In this document: one piece after another, positions 36,394 through 51,100 of the stretch | Numbering within the stretch: the first letter of the stretch is position 1 | Layout of the letters: the number at the start of each line of letters is the position of its first letter | NCBI RefSeq assembly: GCF_028858725.1 | Contig: NC_084763.1 | Span: 54,196,152 to 54,260,151, forward strand | Source of the DNA: Colius striatus | Lineage: Eukaryota; Chordata; Aves; Coliiformes; Coliidae | Reading direction: 5' to 3' | Length of the DNA: 64,000 nt | Notes under the pieces: generated by a model | What the model was told of the DNA's origin: nothing | The model's input: only the letters and a program-made list of their open reading frames with translations | Databases searched by the model: none | Program-made: the position numbers and the translations under genes

Positions 36394-38226
36394 TTCTTTC
36401 TTCTTGTTCACAAGGAGATGAGCTGAAATAAAGTGAGCAGTCGGAGTCCTCAAGGAACCAGTTAGTGCTGGCTCCTTCTCAGTTTAGGAGAGCTTCAGTT
36501 GAAAGAGAAAACTCTGGTCTCCAAATGAGGAAATATCCCGTCACATGTGGTAGTTTGAAATCTATAAATAATTAGAAAATTCAAACCTGGCATCTGAGAG
36601 TTGAGGTTTTTTTCCATTTGAGTGCAAGCAGCAAAATTTGAACAGTTCAACATCATTCCAATGGGTTATTTTTAACTTTCTTGGTTCTGTTTGGGAATGA
36701 TAACATCCTGACCATCAAAGACAAAGAAGTAGGGAGTGCACTTTAAGTGGATGTACTTTAAATCTCATATGTACATACCTGGGAAAACACATATGCAAAT
36801 TTCTTGGCCAGATAGGTCTTCACTGCTACAAAAGATATGTTACTCTGATGCACTGAGCAATGTTAGCTACTTCAATGTGAAAAATTAATCCAGGTGGGAT
36901 GTTTTCATTTTGCTTAGGAACTTGACAAACGAGGCACAATGTATACACCTGGCTTTTATCTTCTCTAGTTCATCAACTGGTAAAACGACCTTGCTGTTAG
37001 TTCGTGTGAATTTGTTTCAAGAGAAACAAAACAAATTAGCCAAACCTTCACAGATATTCTGTTAATCACTGATTTTGACAAAAAGAAAAGCCTTTCAAAA
37101 TTATTTAATCCATAAAGTACAAATGAATAATTCCTTCTCTGTACGAAGTTTAAACGGGACAAGCAGAGGAATGTTCTCAAACATTACAAATGAGCTGCAT
37201 ACCTCTATTAAGTGGAAATCAACTTCAGCTATGATGCAAAATCCATCATTTGTTTTGAAAGAGAAGGAGGAAAGATGGAGCAGAAATTGCCCTTAGAACT
37301 TTCTTTCATTTTTTTCATGGATTTTTTATGAAGACAAATCTCACATCGTACCCTGCAGGGACGAAACCTTACTTAATGTGAAAGAAGAAACCTCTTTACA
37401 GAGTATAGGATGTTAAAAGCTGGGTTACCAATATCAACTCTCAAAATGATATACAACTACATCATTTCATATTTTTTAAAAATCTGTTTACTCTTTTCAT
37501 TTCCCTTGGCTTCATTAGCTGTCAAATAACAACAGATCCAATTCAGTGTCAGTATTAACAGAAAAGTCAATATGGGCAGGTGTTGCAATTTACATGAAGG
37601 GAAATAAAAGCTGTAAGACCAGGGATACTGCCTGTAAAAGTAACCTGAGTACAGAATGCCCTTCCTTCCCTATCCTCTCCAATATGTTTTGATTGACTGC
37701 AGTATCTACAAATCAACAATCTAATGTCATGTGAATCTCTTCTTCCCAATGACCTCTGCTGTACAGTTCTTATGCACTAAGGGTCTGTTTTTCCCAGAGA
37801 TCCTTGAGACCTTTCTCTTTTTTCTTCATTATGCCATAGGCAACAGAGAATTCATAGAACACTTAAACAGCACAATAAACTTCTAAAGCATTTCACTACC
37901 AAGACCCGCTGCCTTACTGACCTGTAGCATGTATACAGTGCCTGGTCATTGGTCCAGTAACCAGACTGTTGGAGGATAGGAGGAAAGGGCATCCTAAAAT
38001 GAGCTGTCAAGTGAAATAAAAATAGGAATGGATTCTTCCAGCCTTATTTGGCTTCCACTTTATTTTATAGTTTATTTAAGTTTCTTTTTAGTCATATACC
38101 TTGTTCCCATTTCTATGTCCTCCTCTTAGCTTCTGTTAAGGTAAAGGACTCACTAGATCACCGAACCATATAACATCTCTGCAAACTAATAAATCATCAC
38201 TGAAGGATTATGTAATACATAGATCC
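36394..38226. other. Short intergenic spacer between MRC1L copies 1 and 2
   Basis: About 1.8 kb from the copy 1 start codon to the candidate poly(A) signal of copy 2. Apart from the putative promoter motifs I see no gene or recognisable repeat. Confidence 0.6.
36501..36570 (-). promoter_or_regulatory. Candidate promoter region of MRC1L copy 1
   Basis: Upstream of exon 1 are an ISRE-like GAAAGAGAAAAC (36501-36512), a PU.1/ETS-like GAGGAAAT (36527-36534), a CACATGTG E-box (36542-36549) and a TATA-like TATTTATA (36563-36570). PU.1 and USF/E-box sites are known in the mammalian mannose receptor promoter. These are short motifs read by eye, and the transcription start is unknown; if the TATA-like box is used, the others fall in the 5' UTR. 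Confidence 0.3.
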
Positions 38227-38232
38227 TTTATT
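38227..38232 (-). other. Candidate poly(A) signal for MRC1L copy 2
   Basis: TTTATT on the plus strand reads AATAAA on the minus strand, about 630 bases past the TAA stop at 38860-38862. This would put the copy 2 transcript end about 1.8 kb from copy 1. Confidence 0.45.
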
Positions 38233-38859
38233 GGTATAGTCTCATATTCATAATTGATACAAAACATTCAAAGTAATAGAATACGACAGAGTTTGCAAAG
38301 ATTTACTTGTTTTGCAAAACCCAAGTTGAGGCATGAATGAAGGACAAGTATTTGGATTTCAGTTGTAATACTATGGCAAGGATGATACTTCTGTAAAGAG
38401 TGTGAGACGGGAAATAATGGTGCAAAACAATTCCTATAAATGTTTGTTTATTCCAAACACCATTTATCTTGATTAACAGTATGCACGTTTCAGTCCATCA
38501 CGGTGAGATACATTCCCAAAGTGCAAGCTTTGGGCCTGAATGCTCTGCAGAGTGCTCATGATACATCTGCTCCTGGCTCTATTATGCTGTTACAGATCTC
38601 TAAAAAGAGATAAAACTAGGGTATTAATACATAGCTTTTAAATCTAAATTCCCACTAGTTCTTTTTCATGCCTAATTAGCCATTGTATACAGTACTGAGT
38701 CTTAGCCCTGAGAGTATTTCTTGAGAGCGCATGTTGCTATAGGAATAACTGCTAATTTTGGTTCATGTCCAGTGCATGTATATAACTTTTACCAAGATTT
38801 CCTTTGTTCCAGCTAGATTCATTTTATTCTCAACCACATAGTTTGGCTGTTTTATCCCA

Positions 38860-39101
38860 TTAGACAGCACTGTGTTCATTTTTTTCTTTGTCATTGGTAG
38901 AATCATTTTCATTGTCCATTGCTGTCCAATGGCTGTATTCGATCAGTGTGCTGCACTGCCTCTCCTCTCTTTTAGTCTCACGTTGAGTTTTGATCTTGAA
39001 TAAAAAGTAAATCATGAAGCCCATCCCTGATAAAATGATGAGGACCAGAATAAGCTGTATCCATGTATTCAAGTGACCATGTGCTTTGTCCTTTTTGGCA
39101 T
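38860..39101 (-). CDS. MRC1L: MRC1L copy 2 exon 30: membrane segment, tail and stop
   Basis: Encodes [30 protein letters not shown], a basic juxtamembrane run, [10 protein letters not shown] and an acidic end [11 protein letters not shown], with TAA at 38860-38862. YSHW fits a Yxx-bulky pattern. The C-terminal S-A-V matches a class I PDZ-ligand pattern (inference). Acceptor CATTTCCAG. Confidence 0.94.
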
Positions 39102-42100
39102 CTGGAAATGAATACAAAGCAAATAGAAGTGGGTGGGTGTACTGTAGCTATAAATAAATATGAAGAATACTGATTAAACTATTGGTCTAATTTCTCTCTT
39201 AATTATGTGAGGGAAAATCTGTCATAATATCTGTGTTAGTTCCCCTCATAGATATTATGTGAAAGAAGGAGCAAAGAAGTTATCAGTTTACCAAAGTGTT
39301 TTGTTTTCCTGGAATGCCCTAAGTGTCTCATAGGTACTGCTAAATTATGCTGGGAATAAGTTAAATGGCAACTGAGCAAATTAAGCTCCTAACTAAACAT
39401 ATAAAAGGCATATAAATAATAAATACCAAATAATGAAAAGTCCCAAGTATTTAATTCATATCTCTCTGAAACTATTGGAAAGGAAAAATAAACCCTACCT
39501 TCCATGGTTGCAGCTGCTTTAGGAACAACTGTCAAAGATAAAGACAAATGTTTAGTCAAAACCTGAAAAGGTCACCTTTTCATCCTGCCAGCTTCAAGTT
39601 AGCAAAAAGTATGGTAAGCTGCACATCAAGGTTACTTCATCACTTCTCCTGGAAACACATTTGCTAAATTAACATGGATGAAAAGGTGCAATTGATTTTC
39701 AAGCTGATATTCACTGTAATAAAACTGCAGTATTTTGGATATTAATGCTCCACTCCTTGCTTCTTTTTTTAATAACCAAAGAATCTTCAAGCACAGGCAA
39801 TTTCTGACTCTTAGATGGACTTTCTCTTCTCCCCTGGTACATAAATCTTGCCCTTTTCACTGGGTTTGCATGTCTGTGGAGGCTGGGAACAACTTGCTGA
39901 GGATGTTTGACAGTTTTCCTGTACTGCACACAATTCCTTTGAGACCCAGCAAATTTTAATTTCCCATGGTTCATTTGCATCCATAGTTACACCTGTAAGC
40001 TCAAACTTTCTGGTTTTTCACAGCTGTGCAAAGACAGTGCCATCAGCAAGACTCTTCTCAGTGCTCACTGTAACGCAGCATTTGTGTGTGCTGAAACCCC
40101 ATTCTGTAGCGGATCCCAGAGCCAGGGAATATTCTCTGTATTTTAGCATTGCTCACTGGGGCCACTCACAGTCAAACCCAACAAATAAATTGTGTTGACA
40201 CTGGGTTTCTGCTTTCCAACATGTATGGTAACAAAGAATTAACGTTCTGTAGTGTTTTTTGCTCTCACTACCCTGAGAAAATTAAGAATTACTCTAAAAT
40301 AAGACTTTTCCTTTTCAGAAAATGCTCTGATGCCACTAAGAATGTCTACAGTTATTTTCCCCACCATCTGCAGTTTTGATCTGTGAGGGGAAAGGACGAA
40401 ACCTTCAGAAACATCCTGAACCTTGGGGTTGCGAAAGAGGACAGGAAATTGGACTCCTTTTTTTTTTGCAGAATTAACAGTTAAACTCCAAAACACCACA
40501 TGGCTGCTTGGCTCACGATATTGTGATATTTCTACTTCCTGACCAAAGCAGATGGTGCTCAGTTACATAGAAACACAACATTGTAAAAAAACAAAAGAGA
40601 GAGAGAAAAGCAAAAAGCAACCAAAACATTTCTAGGATTTTGAAAGGTCAGTGTATGAGCTCTGGATCGTGCTTCCCTTCTGTTGTTACTGAAATGGAAT
40701 TGCTTCATCCATCTTTTACTGGAACAGCATGTATCACAGTACAGCACAAGGAAGAAAAGCAAATTGTTGATACAACCTTTGTTCCATAGGAAGTGCATAT
40801 GAATTTTAGCAGGAAAATATGTGTGTATGTTGGAGGGAAGCAAAGCAACAAAGAAGTTTTAAAACTTTTCTTACTATGTTGATCATCTTTAGTTATTAGA
40901 ACACAAGAACAGAACACAAGAAAATCTGAACTTATGAAGCAATCAAACATGAACAGGGCAGATTAAAAAAGGATAACTATATATGAATATTGTCAATAAC
41001 CTGAAGCAGGTGCTAAAGAATACCGTGGTTTATGTTCATCTTTTGTAATGATCATATTGCACTATTGCTACTGAGATAAGACCATACCAAGAGAGGATAT
41101 TAAAGAAGTCACTTACCCTTTGATTTCTTACAAATAGAACCCTTTAGGGAAGAGCAAGGAAGGATACTCCAGTAGCCAGAGAACGCAGACAACTCCACAC
41201 AGTCACCAAGCTGGTCTCCTGACGGCTGTCCTTCATCCCAGTTAACAAAATCTAAGGCACTGTTGTCTTGCCAAAGCAGCTGCCCTAATATTACAAATGT
41301 AAGTGGCAACACTAATAGTTCTGTGTGAAAGATGTTCACTAATATTAGTGAACATTATTACTTGACTCAGCCTAATAAAGCAAAGTGCTTTCTTAAAACA
41401 AAACAATATCTGTGGTTGATATCTAATGCATTTATTTTTATCATCTTCTGAAAAACAATGGAATTGCTTTTCCAAATTATGATTAGCAGAATTGCCAACC
41501 ATAACTTAGCTTAAATTTACATATCCTCACATTTCAAGCACCTTCTGTTATAACACTCAAGCATATGCTTAATTAAAATGGAAAGTTTTATGTTTTACTT
41601 AAACTCTGAAACAAAGATTTTGAGGTATCAATAAGTAAAATTAATCCTTAAAAAAAACCCCAACCCTACTTTTCTAACTGATTTTGAATTGATGCTGGTG
41701 TTGTTTTCTTCCAGGTGTGTGTTTTCCACTGCACTCTTTTTCTAGTAGCCAGCAGCCTAATTTTTCTCCATCCAGAGAAGCTTGATGCTGTGGGCTCTGG
41801 CCAGACACTCATGACTCCCACATAGGTGCTCTACAGCCATGACAAAGTGAGACCCAGCTGAGACATGTTCCCCATTGGGGCACAGAGAAAATATGATGGG
41901 AAAGGCTCTCTCACAGACCAGGAATGGGAGAGGTCAGAGGGAGACACACGATATTGGTTGTGATCCTCTGTGAAGGTCCTTGGTGACATTGCAACTGTAA
42001 GCAGCTATGCAAAATTATCATCAACTACAGCAATTCCTAGATTGTTCAAAGAAAGATATGAAGTCCAATGATTGCCTCATGTATGGACAGATGAAATTAC

Positions 42101-45100
42101 ATGATATATCTTGCTTTTTGAAAGAAAAGTATCTGTATTTTGACTCTTGAGATATTAATATCACCTCTCCACATTTTTGCTACTGAACCAGCTATAGACA
42201 TTAGGTTTAAACTGAGGCAGTGCCACATGATGGCATCCCTTTGGTGGACCCATGCAATACAAAGACAAGTAAATTTCTTTTTGTACAGCCTTTTGCACTT
42301 ATGAAACAAAACTATCAGCTTCCAAGAATTTTTAGATTGTATACTAGCAATCTATCTTTTTTATTTTAACTTACTTCTGTTGTACTTCATTTGGTTCCAT
42401 AAAAACAACAACGTATCTTGTTCATCTTTCTATTTAATGAAGTCTGTTTATGGTTATTTATAGAAGTTAGAATAGTTACCAGTTGCATTTCTGTATATTC
42501 CTATCCAAAAGCCACCTGTCTTGCTTGAGTATAAGTCTGCATGCTCTAATAAAAAGTTTGATTCGGCCACATCTTCTATGGAAGTCAACAAACCACCTAT
42601 GAGAAAATCAACAGCAGGTGATTGAAGGCATCCCCTGCCATAGAAGTCAGTAATGGTTACAGCATTTTATACAGGATAAGATTAAGACATCTCCTGCTGG
42701 TAGGGAGCAAGCAAGGATTTCAATAGAGACCAGAAAGTAACATTCAGCTGTAGGGAAACTGCATGGGCTGATGTCGTCAGAAATGAAGGACGTGAAAGCA
42801 CAGTGAAGATGATTTTTAAACACCAGGCAAAGTGCACATTCTCTTCAAGTGATTGGATAATCTTTTTCATAGGCATTATGAATAATTATTTATTTGTTCT
42901 TCATGGTTTGATAGGATCTTATGTAGCATGTAATCTTGCACAGCAAGCAAACTGCAATTCAAACTGAAGCATTATGTTTTTCTGGCAATGGTGGCGGAGG
43001 CAGAGGGCTAAGAGGAGCTTAAAAGATATTAAACAAAAGGATCCATTTATTTTGAGCAGTATAGTGCTTTCCTTCCTCTTTCACATTCTCTGGAACCATG
43101 GGTGAAGCTGGTGATGACTAAGTGTCATTAGTGCCAAGAGTACAAAGGAGCAGCTCAGGGTCTTGGCCAGGACCAGATATCTCTAAGATAGGAGAGAATT
43201 TGCCCTGTCCTTGGCTCTGCAGCTTGCCAGGGAGCCTTGAGAGTAGAGATGGGACTTTCAAGTAGAACACACAGCCCCTTTCAGATCACATACCCCATGT
43301 TAAGGAGATATATGGAAAAGAAGGGACAAGATCAGAAGTTAACCTAAGATCAAAGTTAACCTATTTAAATATCTTACTAAAAACAGAAATTTTGTGAATG
43401 AAGAAATACAACAACAAAAAAGTGCAGCTGGAAAAAAACAGGGAAAATCAAACACCTTAATTTCAACACAGCTGAAAAGCAAACAGCATCAATGGTGAAA
43501 AATGAAAGTCATTGATTTCCTTTTTTTAATATGTGTAGATTTTTGAAGCATCATTTTTCAAGACTTTTAGAAGCGATTTTTCTATGTCAAGATTGAAATT
43601 CTATCTTTGGGTAAAAATTATAATTACCCGATTGAATGCACTGAGTCAGAGACTGAGCCCAGCTCATTTCCTTGGCATTGAAACTGTAGCAGTGGCTTCG
43701 GAAAGGAATCCAAGATATATGATCAGATTCAGGACATTTTCCAATATCCTGGGGGGGATCAGCAGGAAGTGTGTCTAAAAGAAGAGATATTATTAATGCT
43801 TTCATTCAGTAGGATACACAATTCTTCAGATATGATATAAAGTTTAAAAATAAACCCTTTTTTAAAAGTACACAGTGCCAGAATTACCAGTGACTGTTTC
43901 AAGAGTGATAACGAGCAGCAGAACTGCTCAGTCGCAGCTGAATGACTCGATGCAAGCCTACATTCTTCAGCATTACCAACTTAATCAGATGTGGACTGTG
44001 TGTCAAGGATATTTGAGCTTTCAGGGAGTTTTGGTTCTAGGTTATTTTGTTATAACTAGCAAATTTGAATAAATAAAAGATACAGTAAAAAGCAGAAAAA
44101 TGAAAAGGCAGAAAACTCCCAAATCCTCCAGAGGTTTAAATAACAATTTTAAATGGAATAGTATCTGAACCACAGCCTACTGGGGAAATTTCCCATTAAA
44201 TATTTTCTTCAAGATAATAATCCTTACATAAACTTTCTGAACAGCTTTAACTCTGACAATACATGGAATATCTGAATCTCATTGAATATTTGTGCAGGAT
44301 CTCCTCATTTTCCCTCATGCAATGGAAATTACATCATGGAAACAATAATATGGTCAGTACAAGCACATTTTAATCAAAAGTTGACATGTTTAAGACAGTT
44401 GCAATGGAGAGGAAGCCCTCAAAAAGATATTTTTTTTAAAGAGACCAAAGTAGATCAAAAGAAACTCAAAATTTCAATTGATTTTGAGTCACTTCAGCCA
44501 AGAGCAATCGTTCTAATACAAATGAGAAAGCAAAAATGTTCAGACCTATCCTAAGATTTTTCTATAGCTTTTAATTTGTACTATTCCTCAGTGACACCTA
44601 CAGAATCATTATGGAGTATGAACTTCTGTTTGAGTCAACAGCAGACTTTATTTTTCCCAACACCATAATACCTTAGCAGCAACAACCAGATACAACCCTT
44701 CTTCTTTTCCACAGTTTTGAGAATCTAGCAGCAATGAACCGTTGAATGAACAAAATGCATTTTATACTACGTGGAATTTATTGATTGTAATCCTTCCCAT
44801 AAAACTCCTTTCAACAAAAAGTTTCACATTCTAGACCTGAAGTGATGTATTTAGTAATCCTGCAATCTCTAATGTTCTCTCTGCCTGTGATGCAAGATGA
44901 CTCCTGCCACAGTTATCATCCCAGTCCAGTGTAACAGCATCCTGACAACTCTGCCAAACACTGTGTATCCAAAATGAAGGTATTGACATGCATAATCAGG
45001 CTTATTGTTCCTTTATATATACACTTAGAAATTTGTATCTCAGCCAAAGCAGATCCAACAAGGCTTCTGCCATAAACCCAAAAGTCCTCATGATAGCTTA

Positions 45101-48100
45101 CCGTCAGATTTTTCACAGACAGGAAAATGTTTTTCTTTGCAAGGTGCTGTTTTCCACACCCCATGAAGCTCTAGATAGACACAGGCTATTTTCTGTTTTG
45201 GTTCTCTATAGTCCCAATTAGAAAAGCTCATTTTCCTTTTATTGATCCATCTGTAATAACCATAACTCTGAAATTGAAACAGACATTTAACAATTTTCCT
45301 ATGCTTTCATTGCTATCTCAAGTAAGTGGATTTACACAAATGCACATTTTCACAGTGATATGTAGAGTTCAGTTTGTATATCTGTGTTAGCACTGTGACA
45401 GTACTAATTGAGTCAGAGCTCAGCAATGTAAAAGACACAGCAATATGTCTCCCATGATGTAACAGCCCATTAAAGTGTTTTGGAAGCTAAATTCTGCTTC
45501 CTGTATCCTGTTGGTACTCAGTCCCATATCAGGCAATGTTGTAAAGTGGAATAACCATCCCAGAGATGTCAGGTCACCATGAAGAGCAATATGACCACAA
45601 GAAATATGATGCTTCCTTGAGTCATCCCTTATACAGTGATGGACCTGCATCTCTATATCCACTTTTGGTATAGTATAGCATTTACTGCTTTTAATCTTTG
45701 GGACATAGCAGTTGCAAGGAGGAAGGTATTTAGAAGCATGTGGCATGTCCTTTGAGCCTTCCTGAACCAAAAGTAATGAAAAAGCTACAGTTGCTAATAA
45801 TCATGAAGCACTAGCCTTAATTATCTTTTTGAGGAGAATTTATGCCTCCTAAAAATGGCCATCTAAAAGCTAACCTAGTAGTTTGACATAAGTTCTAAAA
45901 TTCCCATAGAGTTAATAAGAAGAGGCCATCACAATCAGAGGTTCCCAGTCTTCTCCAATGCTTAAGATGGAGTTTAATGATTTAGAATGGATGAACCAGG
46001 CTCCCCAGCTCAAGACAGACAGGGAACTTCTAGCGGGAGTCCAGTGCAGGGCCACCAAGATGATCAGGGAACTAGAATGTCTTCCTTGTGAGGAAAGGCT
46101 CTGGGACCTGGGGCTTGTTTAGCCTAGATAAGAGGAGACTGCAGGGAGATCTCATTAATATTTACCAGTATCTAAATGGTGGATGTCAGGAGGTTGAGTC
46201 ATACTTTTTTTCTGTTGTATCCATTGACAGGAGAAGGGGTAATGGAAAGAAGATACAAAGTAACACAAAAAGTTCCATTTAAACATAAGGAAAACCTACT
46301 TCACTGTGGGGATGATGGAGCCCTGGCCCAGGCTGCCCAGAGAGGGTGTGGAGTCTCCTTCTCTGGAGGTTTTCAAGAGTTACCTGGATCCATTCCTGTG
46401 TGACCTGATCTAGGTGAACTTGCTTGAGCAGGAGGGTTGGACCTCTAAAGGTCCCTTCCAACCCCTATTATTCTGTGATCCTGTGAAGTGGGTGCTATCC
46501 ACCAGTCTCACATTCCTAAATCTATTCAAACTATAATTCTCCCTCCTGATAGTAATCCAATCATAGCACTTAACCACCCCACCTACCAATTTATTCATCT
46601 TACCACATTGCTGTTGAGCCCAATCCATAAGGGCTCTCCATATTGTGCTGCCTGCAGCAGCAGGAATATATTACTGTAGTAATCAAAAATACTGGCAAGC
46701 TCTGAAGATTTCTCCTTGCAGGCTTTTCTTGCCTCTTCCCAATTCATTTTAGAAGGAATGATTAAGTAGCTGCTGTTATCATAATGGATGAAATCAGCAT
46801 CTGGAGCAGTTGTAGAATGAAAAAGTTCAGGCTCTGTAGGGAATAGGAACAAATTTGAGAAGGGGAGAAAAACCCAAGAAATTACTAGGTCACCTGAATT
46901 ACTTTAGAGTAACATAAGAATATGGTGTGACATCACAAGCATCAAGTAAAAACATTTCTTATTTAAAACATGAGGCATTTAATGGTAACTTGGAATTATT
47001 TTTAACTGTAGTATAAATAGTGTAGTTGGGGATTGAGGAGAATGAGCTGTGCATACCTATAGACATACACTTCATCAGATGAAAATATGTGAATAGTGGT
47101 CAGACATCAATTCTCCCTACAAAACTTTCTAGTCCCCTTCCCATTGTGCAGTCGAAGTTCCTCTCAATTACAAGCAAGGAGCTGGGTCGCCATATCATTT
47201 CAATCCAAAAATTGGGGTGAATTTCATTCTAACCAAAGTTTATGACTCTACTGCTACTTCTTTCCCATGTAAGATGAAGTGAAAAAAGAAACTGTAATTG
47301 TAGCTTAGATGATACATGCAGAAGACAAAGATATAGAGCTAGTGGTGGGGATGGAAAAAAGAAGTACAAAAATTGCCTTTATGTTCCATCAGTGTTGATA
47401 AAGACCTGGCAATTGGTTTTGCTAGTGGTGCCCTCATGCAGCTTGAATCAGAACCATGAAACCTCTGACCCAGCTGTGGCTTGTTCCTCTATTCTTACTT
47501 GTTTCCCAGTAGTTCCTTGTTTCTATTCCTGCAGGCCGTGCTGTGTAGCTCTGCTCTGGATGTCTCTCCTACCCTGAGGATACCCAATGAAAACTAGAGC
47601 TTTTGCCCTTCTGGGTATTGTCAGTCTTATGATAGAAAAGCATTGCTAGAGACTGATGGGCCAACTAACCAGTTTAACTGATTGTAGTTAAGCCCCAGTG
47701 GAGCCTGCATGAGGGGGGTAGATTTGAGGGTGAGGAAGCAGATTTTAGTGTATTTTCTGCCTAGCTAAGATACCTACAGTGAAAGTGACTGATGGATTTG
47801 GCTTTGTAATTCATATTTGCATCTGCAAAATATTCTGATGTAGATGTGTCTATCTGTGCTAGTTGGGTAAAACACTGTCAATATAGAAAAAATGAGGCAT
47901 TTTGAAAGCACAGCAATTCTGACCTGCTTTGGATATTTACTTCAGGATGAGGCAAGGTGAACCCTGCCTTCAAAGAATCTGTTCACCGTGTGCAGGCAAC
48001 TGATTTAAGTGAAGATGTCTGCAGGGTAGATGAAGTCAGCCTCTGTGAATATTAGTGGGTACGCTGGTAGGGGAGAGGCTATAAAGCCAAGACTTTCTAT

Positions 48101-51100
48101 AGTCCTTATCCCAGGGTGGGTTTTGTGTCTGGGATTCCTGAGCTGGAAAAATAACCTAGTTTCCCTCACCTAAGCTGCTACCAGCACAACCAGGCAGTTA
48201 CAACTGAGGGCTCATACAGTTGGACTGTTCAGGAAATGTCTTCTAACAAAGAAAGTGAAAAGAAAAACTTACTGCTGTCCATCTGGCAAATATAGCTTTT
48301 GTTATGTTGGCAGTCAGCTTCTTCCCAGTAACCTGCTTTATCTACAAATCTTTTCATCATTGCAGTACAGTCAGTCTAGGGAGAAGTTAAAAAAGGAACT
48401 TATAGCTCAATAAGTGCAAAACATCTCACAAAATAATAGAAACAGTTTTGAGGAGACAAAGTTAATAGCTTTTCTTTATAATTTCCTGGCTCTTATTTTC
48501 ATTTATTGTTTCTTGGAAAATAAACTTATTGTATCATATATCTTAAGCAAATGTACTTTCCTTGACAGATTACTGCAAGAACTTTTGTCAGTTTATAATA
48601 ATGTCTTGGTTTTCACCAAAGCTATTTTTACTATGTAGTTCATGGTAATCTGTACTGAATTTATTGAAATTTCATTTGGATTCATGCTGTACAGGAAGAA
48701 AAAAATAAGGCAAAATAAAAATCCTAGTTAATAACCCTGATTTTTTCACTATAATCTAGTAATTGTGGTAATTCCAATTAAATCTAGCTGTAATTATAAT
48801 ACGGCACTTTTTATTTGCAGTTCTAGACTCCTACAAAGGAATGACAGTAAGTATAGACTCTAAACAGGCATAGAATGGTAGGGGTTGGAAGGGACCTTTA
48901 GAGATCATTTAGTCCAACCCCCCTGCAGAAACAGTTCAACCAAGATCAGGTCACACAGGAACATGTCCAGGCAGATCTTGAAGATCTCCAAGGAAGGAGC
49001 CTCCAGAACCGCTCTGGGCAGCCTGTGCCAGGGCTCCCTCACCTCAACAGTGAAATAGTTCATTCTTATATTTAAGTGGAACTTTCTGTGTTCCAGCTTC
49101 ATCCCATCACCCCTTGTCCTGTTGCTAGCTACTATAGAAAAAAGGGATGTCCCAACCTCCTGACACCCACCCTTTAGATATTTATAAATGTTAATAAGAT
49201 CTCCCCTCAGTCTCCTCCAGACTAAACAGCCCCAGGTCCAGCAGCCTTTCCTCGTATGAAAGATGCTCCAGTCCCCTGATCATCTTGGTAGCCCTGCACT
49301 GGCCTCTCTCCAGCAGTTCCCTGTCCCTCTTGAGCTGAGGAGCTCAGAACTGGACACAGGACTCCAGATAAGACCTCATCAGGGCAGAGTAGAGAGGGAG
49401 AAGAACCTCCCTTGACCTGCTGGCAACACTCTTCTTGATGCATATTAATCTCTGACATACTATTCAGTCGCCTCCTACCTTAAGTCATTGAAGTATAGGA
49501 TCCTAGCTGAGAAGTCGGGCTGGTTACACTAACTTTGAGTATGTTATCTAAGTTATGCATATTTTGATTTGTTTCTATTTACCTGTCTGGTACTATACCT
49601 CCCAAAGTCTATATATTTATCTCTGAACAGAGATTTTGTGTCCCACTTTGAATAGTCAAAAAGGCTTCCGTCTGTCCACAGATATGTATTCTTATTTTTA
49701 ATCTTATTCAGTCCAATCCAGGTTTCATTGCCAACATCCTTTAGGTTTAAGGTTAAGAAGGCTATTAAAACAAAAGAAATGAGAGAAAGAGAGTAAGCTG
49801 TGGAGTCACCTTTCTTCAAATTCAGAGAAAGCCAGATTCCAAATAAAACAACCCATCGACTGTAAGAAAATATTGCAAATATAAAGTTCAGTATTGTTAG
49901 GCTGTGAGTTAATGGTGAAACAGAAAAATGACAGTGGGTAATTTAACTGAAGCAGTTTGATTTCATTAAAAAAACAAAGCAAATATTTTTTAGATAAAAA
50001 TGAAAGAGACTTCTAGGAAATATTATAGAAATTAAGGCTAGAAGTGACTTCAAAAAGATTAATCAGTCCTCCCCAAGGCAGCATCAACTGAACATCAGAT
50101 GAACTGATGTTTGTTTACTTTCTGATTTGAATAACTGCAAGCATTTCATTACTATCAACTGTTGCTATTTATCCCATCTTCCAAGGCCATGGGGAACATT
50201 TTTGCCAGGAGACAGAAAGCTCTATGTCTCACTCCAGTCTTCCCTTTGGACCAAGCAGCTCAAGGTCCTCCTTCATACTTATAATATTTAGATCTGAAAG
50301 CTAGTTCAGGCTTATCATTAGATGGTGATATGTACTGGCTTCATACTTCACACCAAAACGTTCAGATGGCATACCTTGCACCTGCTCATTGTGAATAGAG
50401 GCCAAATTTCCCCCTAGTTCTATACAAGCACTTCTTGCAGAGTGCCAAGGCAGTCTCTCTTCTTCTCTGGATCCAAATATTTTGTAACACTGCAGGGAAA
50501 ACAAAGGATTAAGAAAAAATTCAGGTGTCAGAGTACTAAAACCATTGGTTTTAATTCAATTCTAATCCTTACATGTAAAGAGCATCAGATGGGTGATCTG
50601 CTGAAATGAAAACACTTTCAGCTGGAAAGAGATATGGCTAATCATAGTAAATCATATGCAGGACTTACAAACCCATTGGTTGTCAAAGGTTAGTGCTGGG
50701 CAAGAGCATGCAACCCCCAAAAGCTTTTGAGGAATTAAGTAGATATCCAAGGTGCATGGATAGATACTTCGGATCACATTACTGAAAAATGAGATGATGT
50801 GAGCACTTCTCCTGAATATCAATTGAAAAAATTGAGTTTGTGATTGTGTATGTTCTAGGGGACAGGAAACATGTCTTTTTTTTAACTTGCATATGCTGCT
50901 TCTCCCTTTCTACATCCTTTGAATGCATAATTACTTCTCCTATTTGATTACATTGTGGGATTGGTTTGTGGTTTTCTTTTTTTGATTGACTTGGTGGGTT
51001 TTTCAGGTTCCTATGAGCAAGTGTACTTTTGCTTGTCTTTGCAAGAAAAAAATGCTTGCTTGTTTTCTACATCAGATTTGACATTTATCGCTTAAGATGA

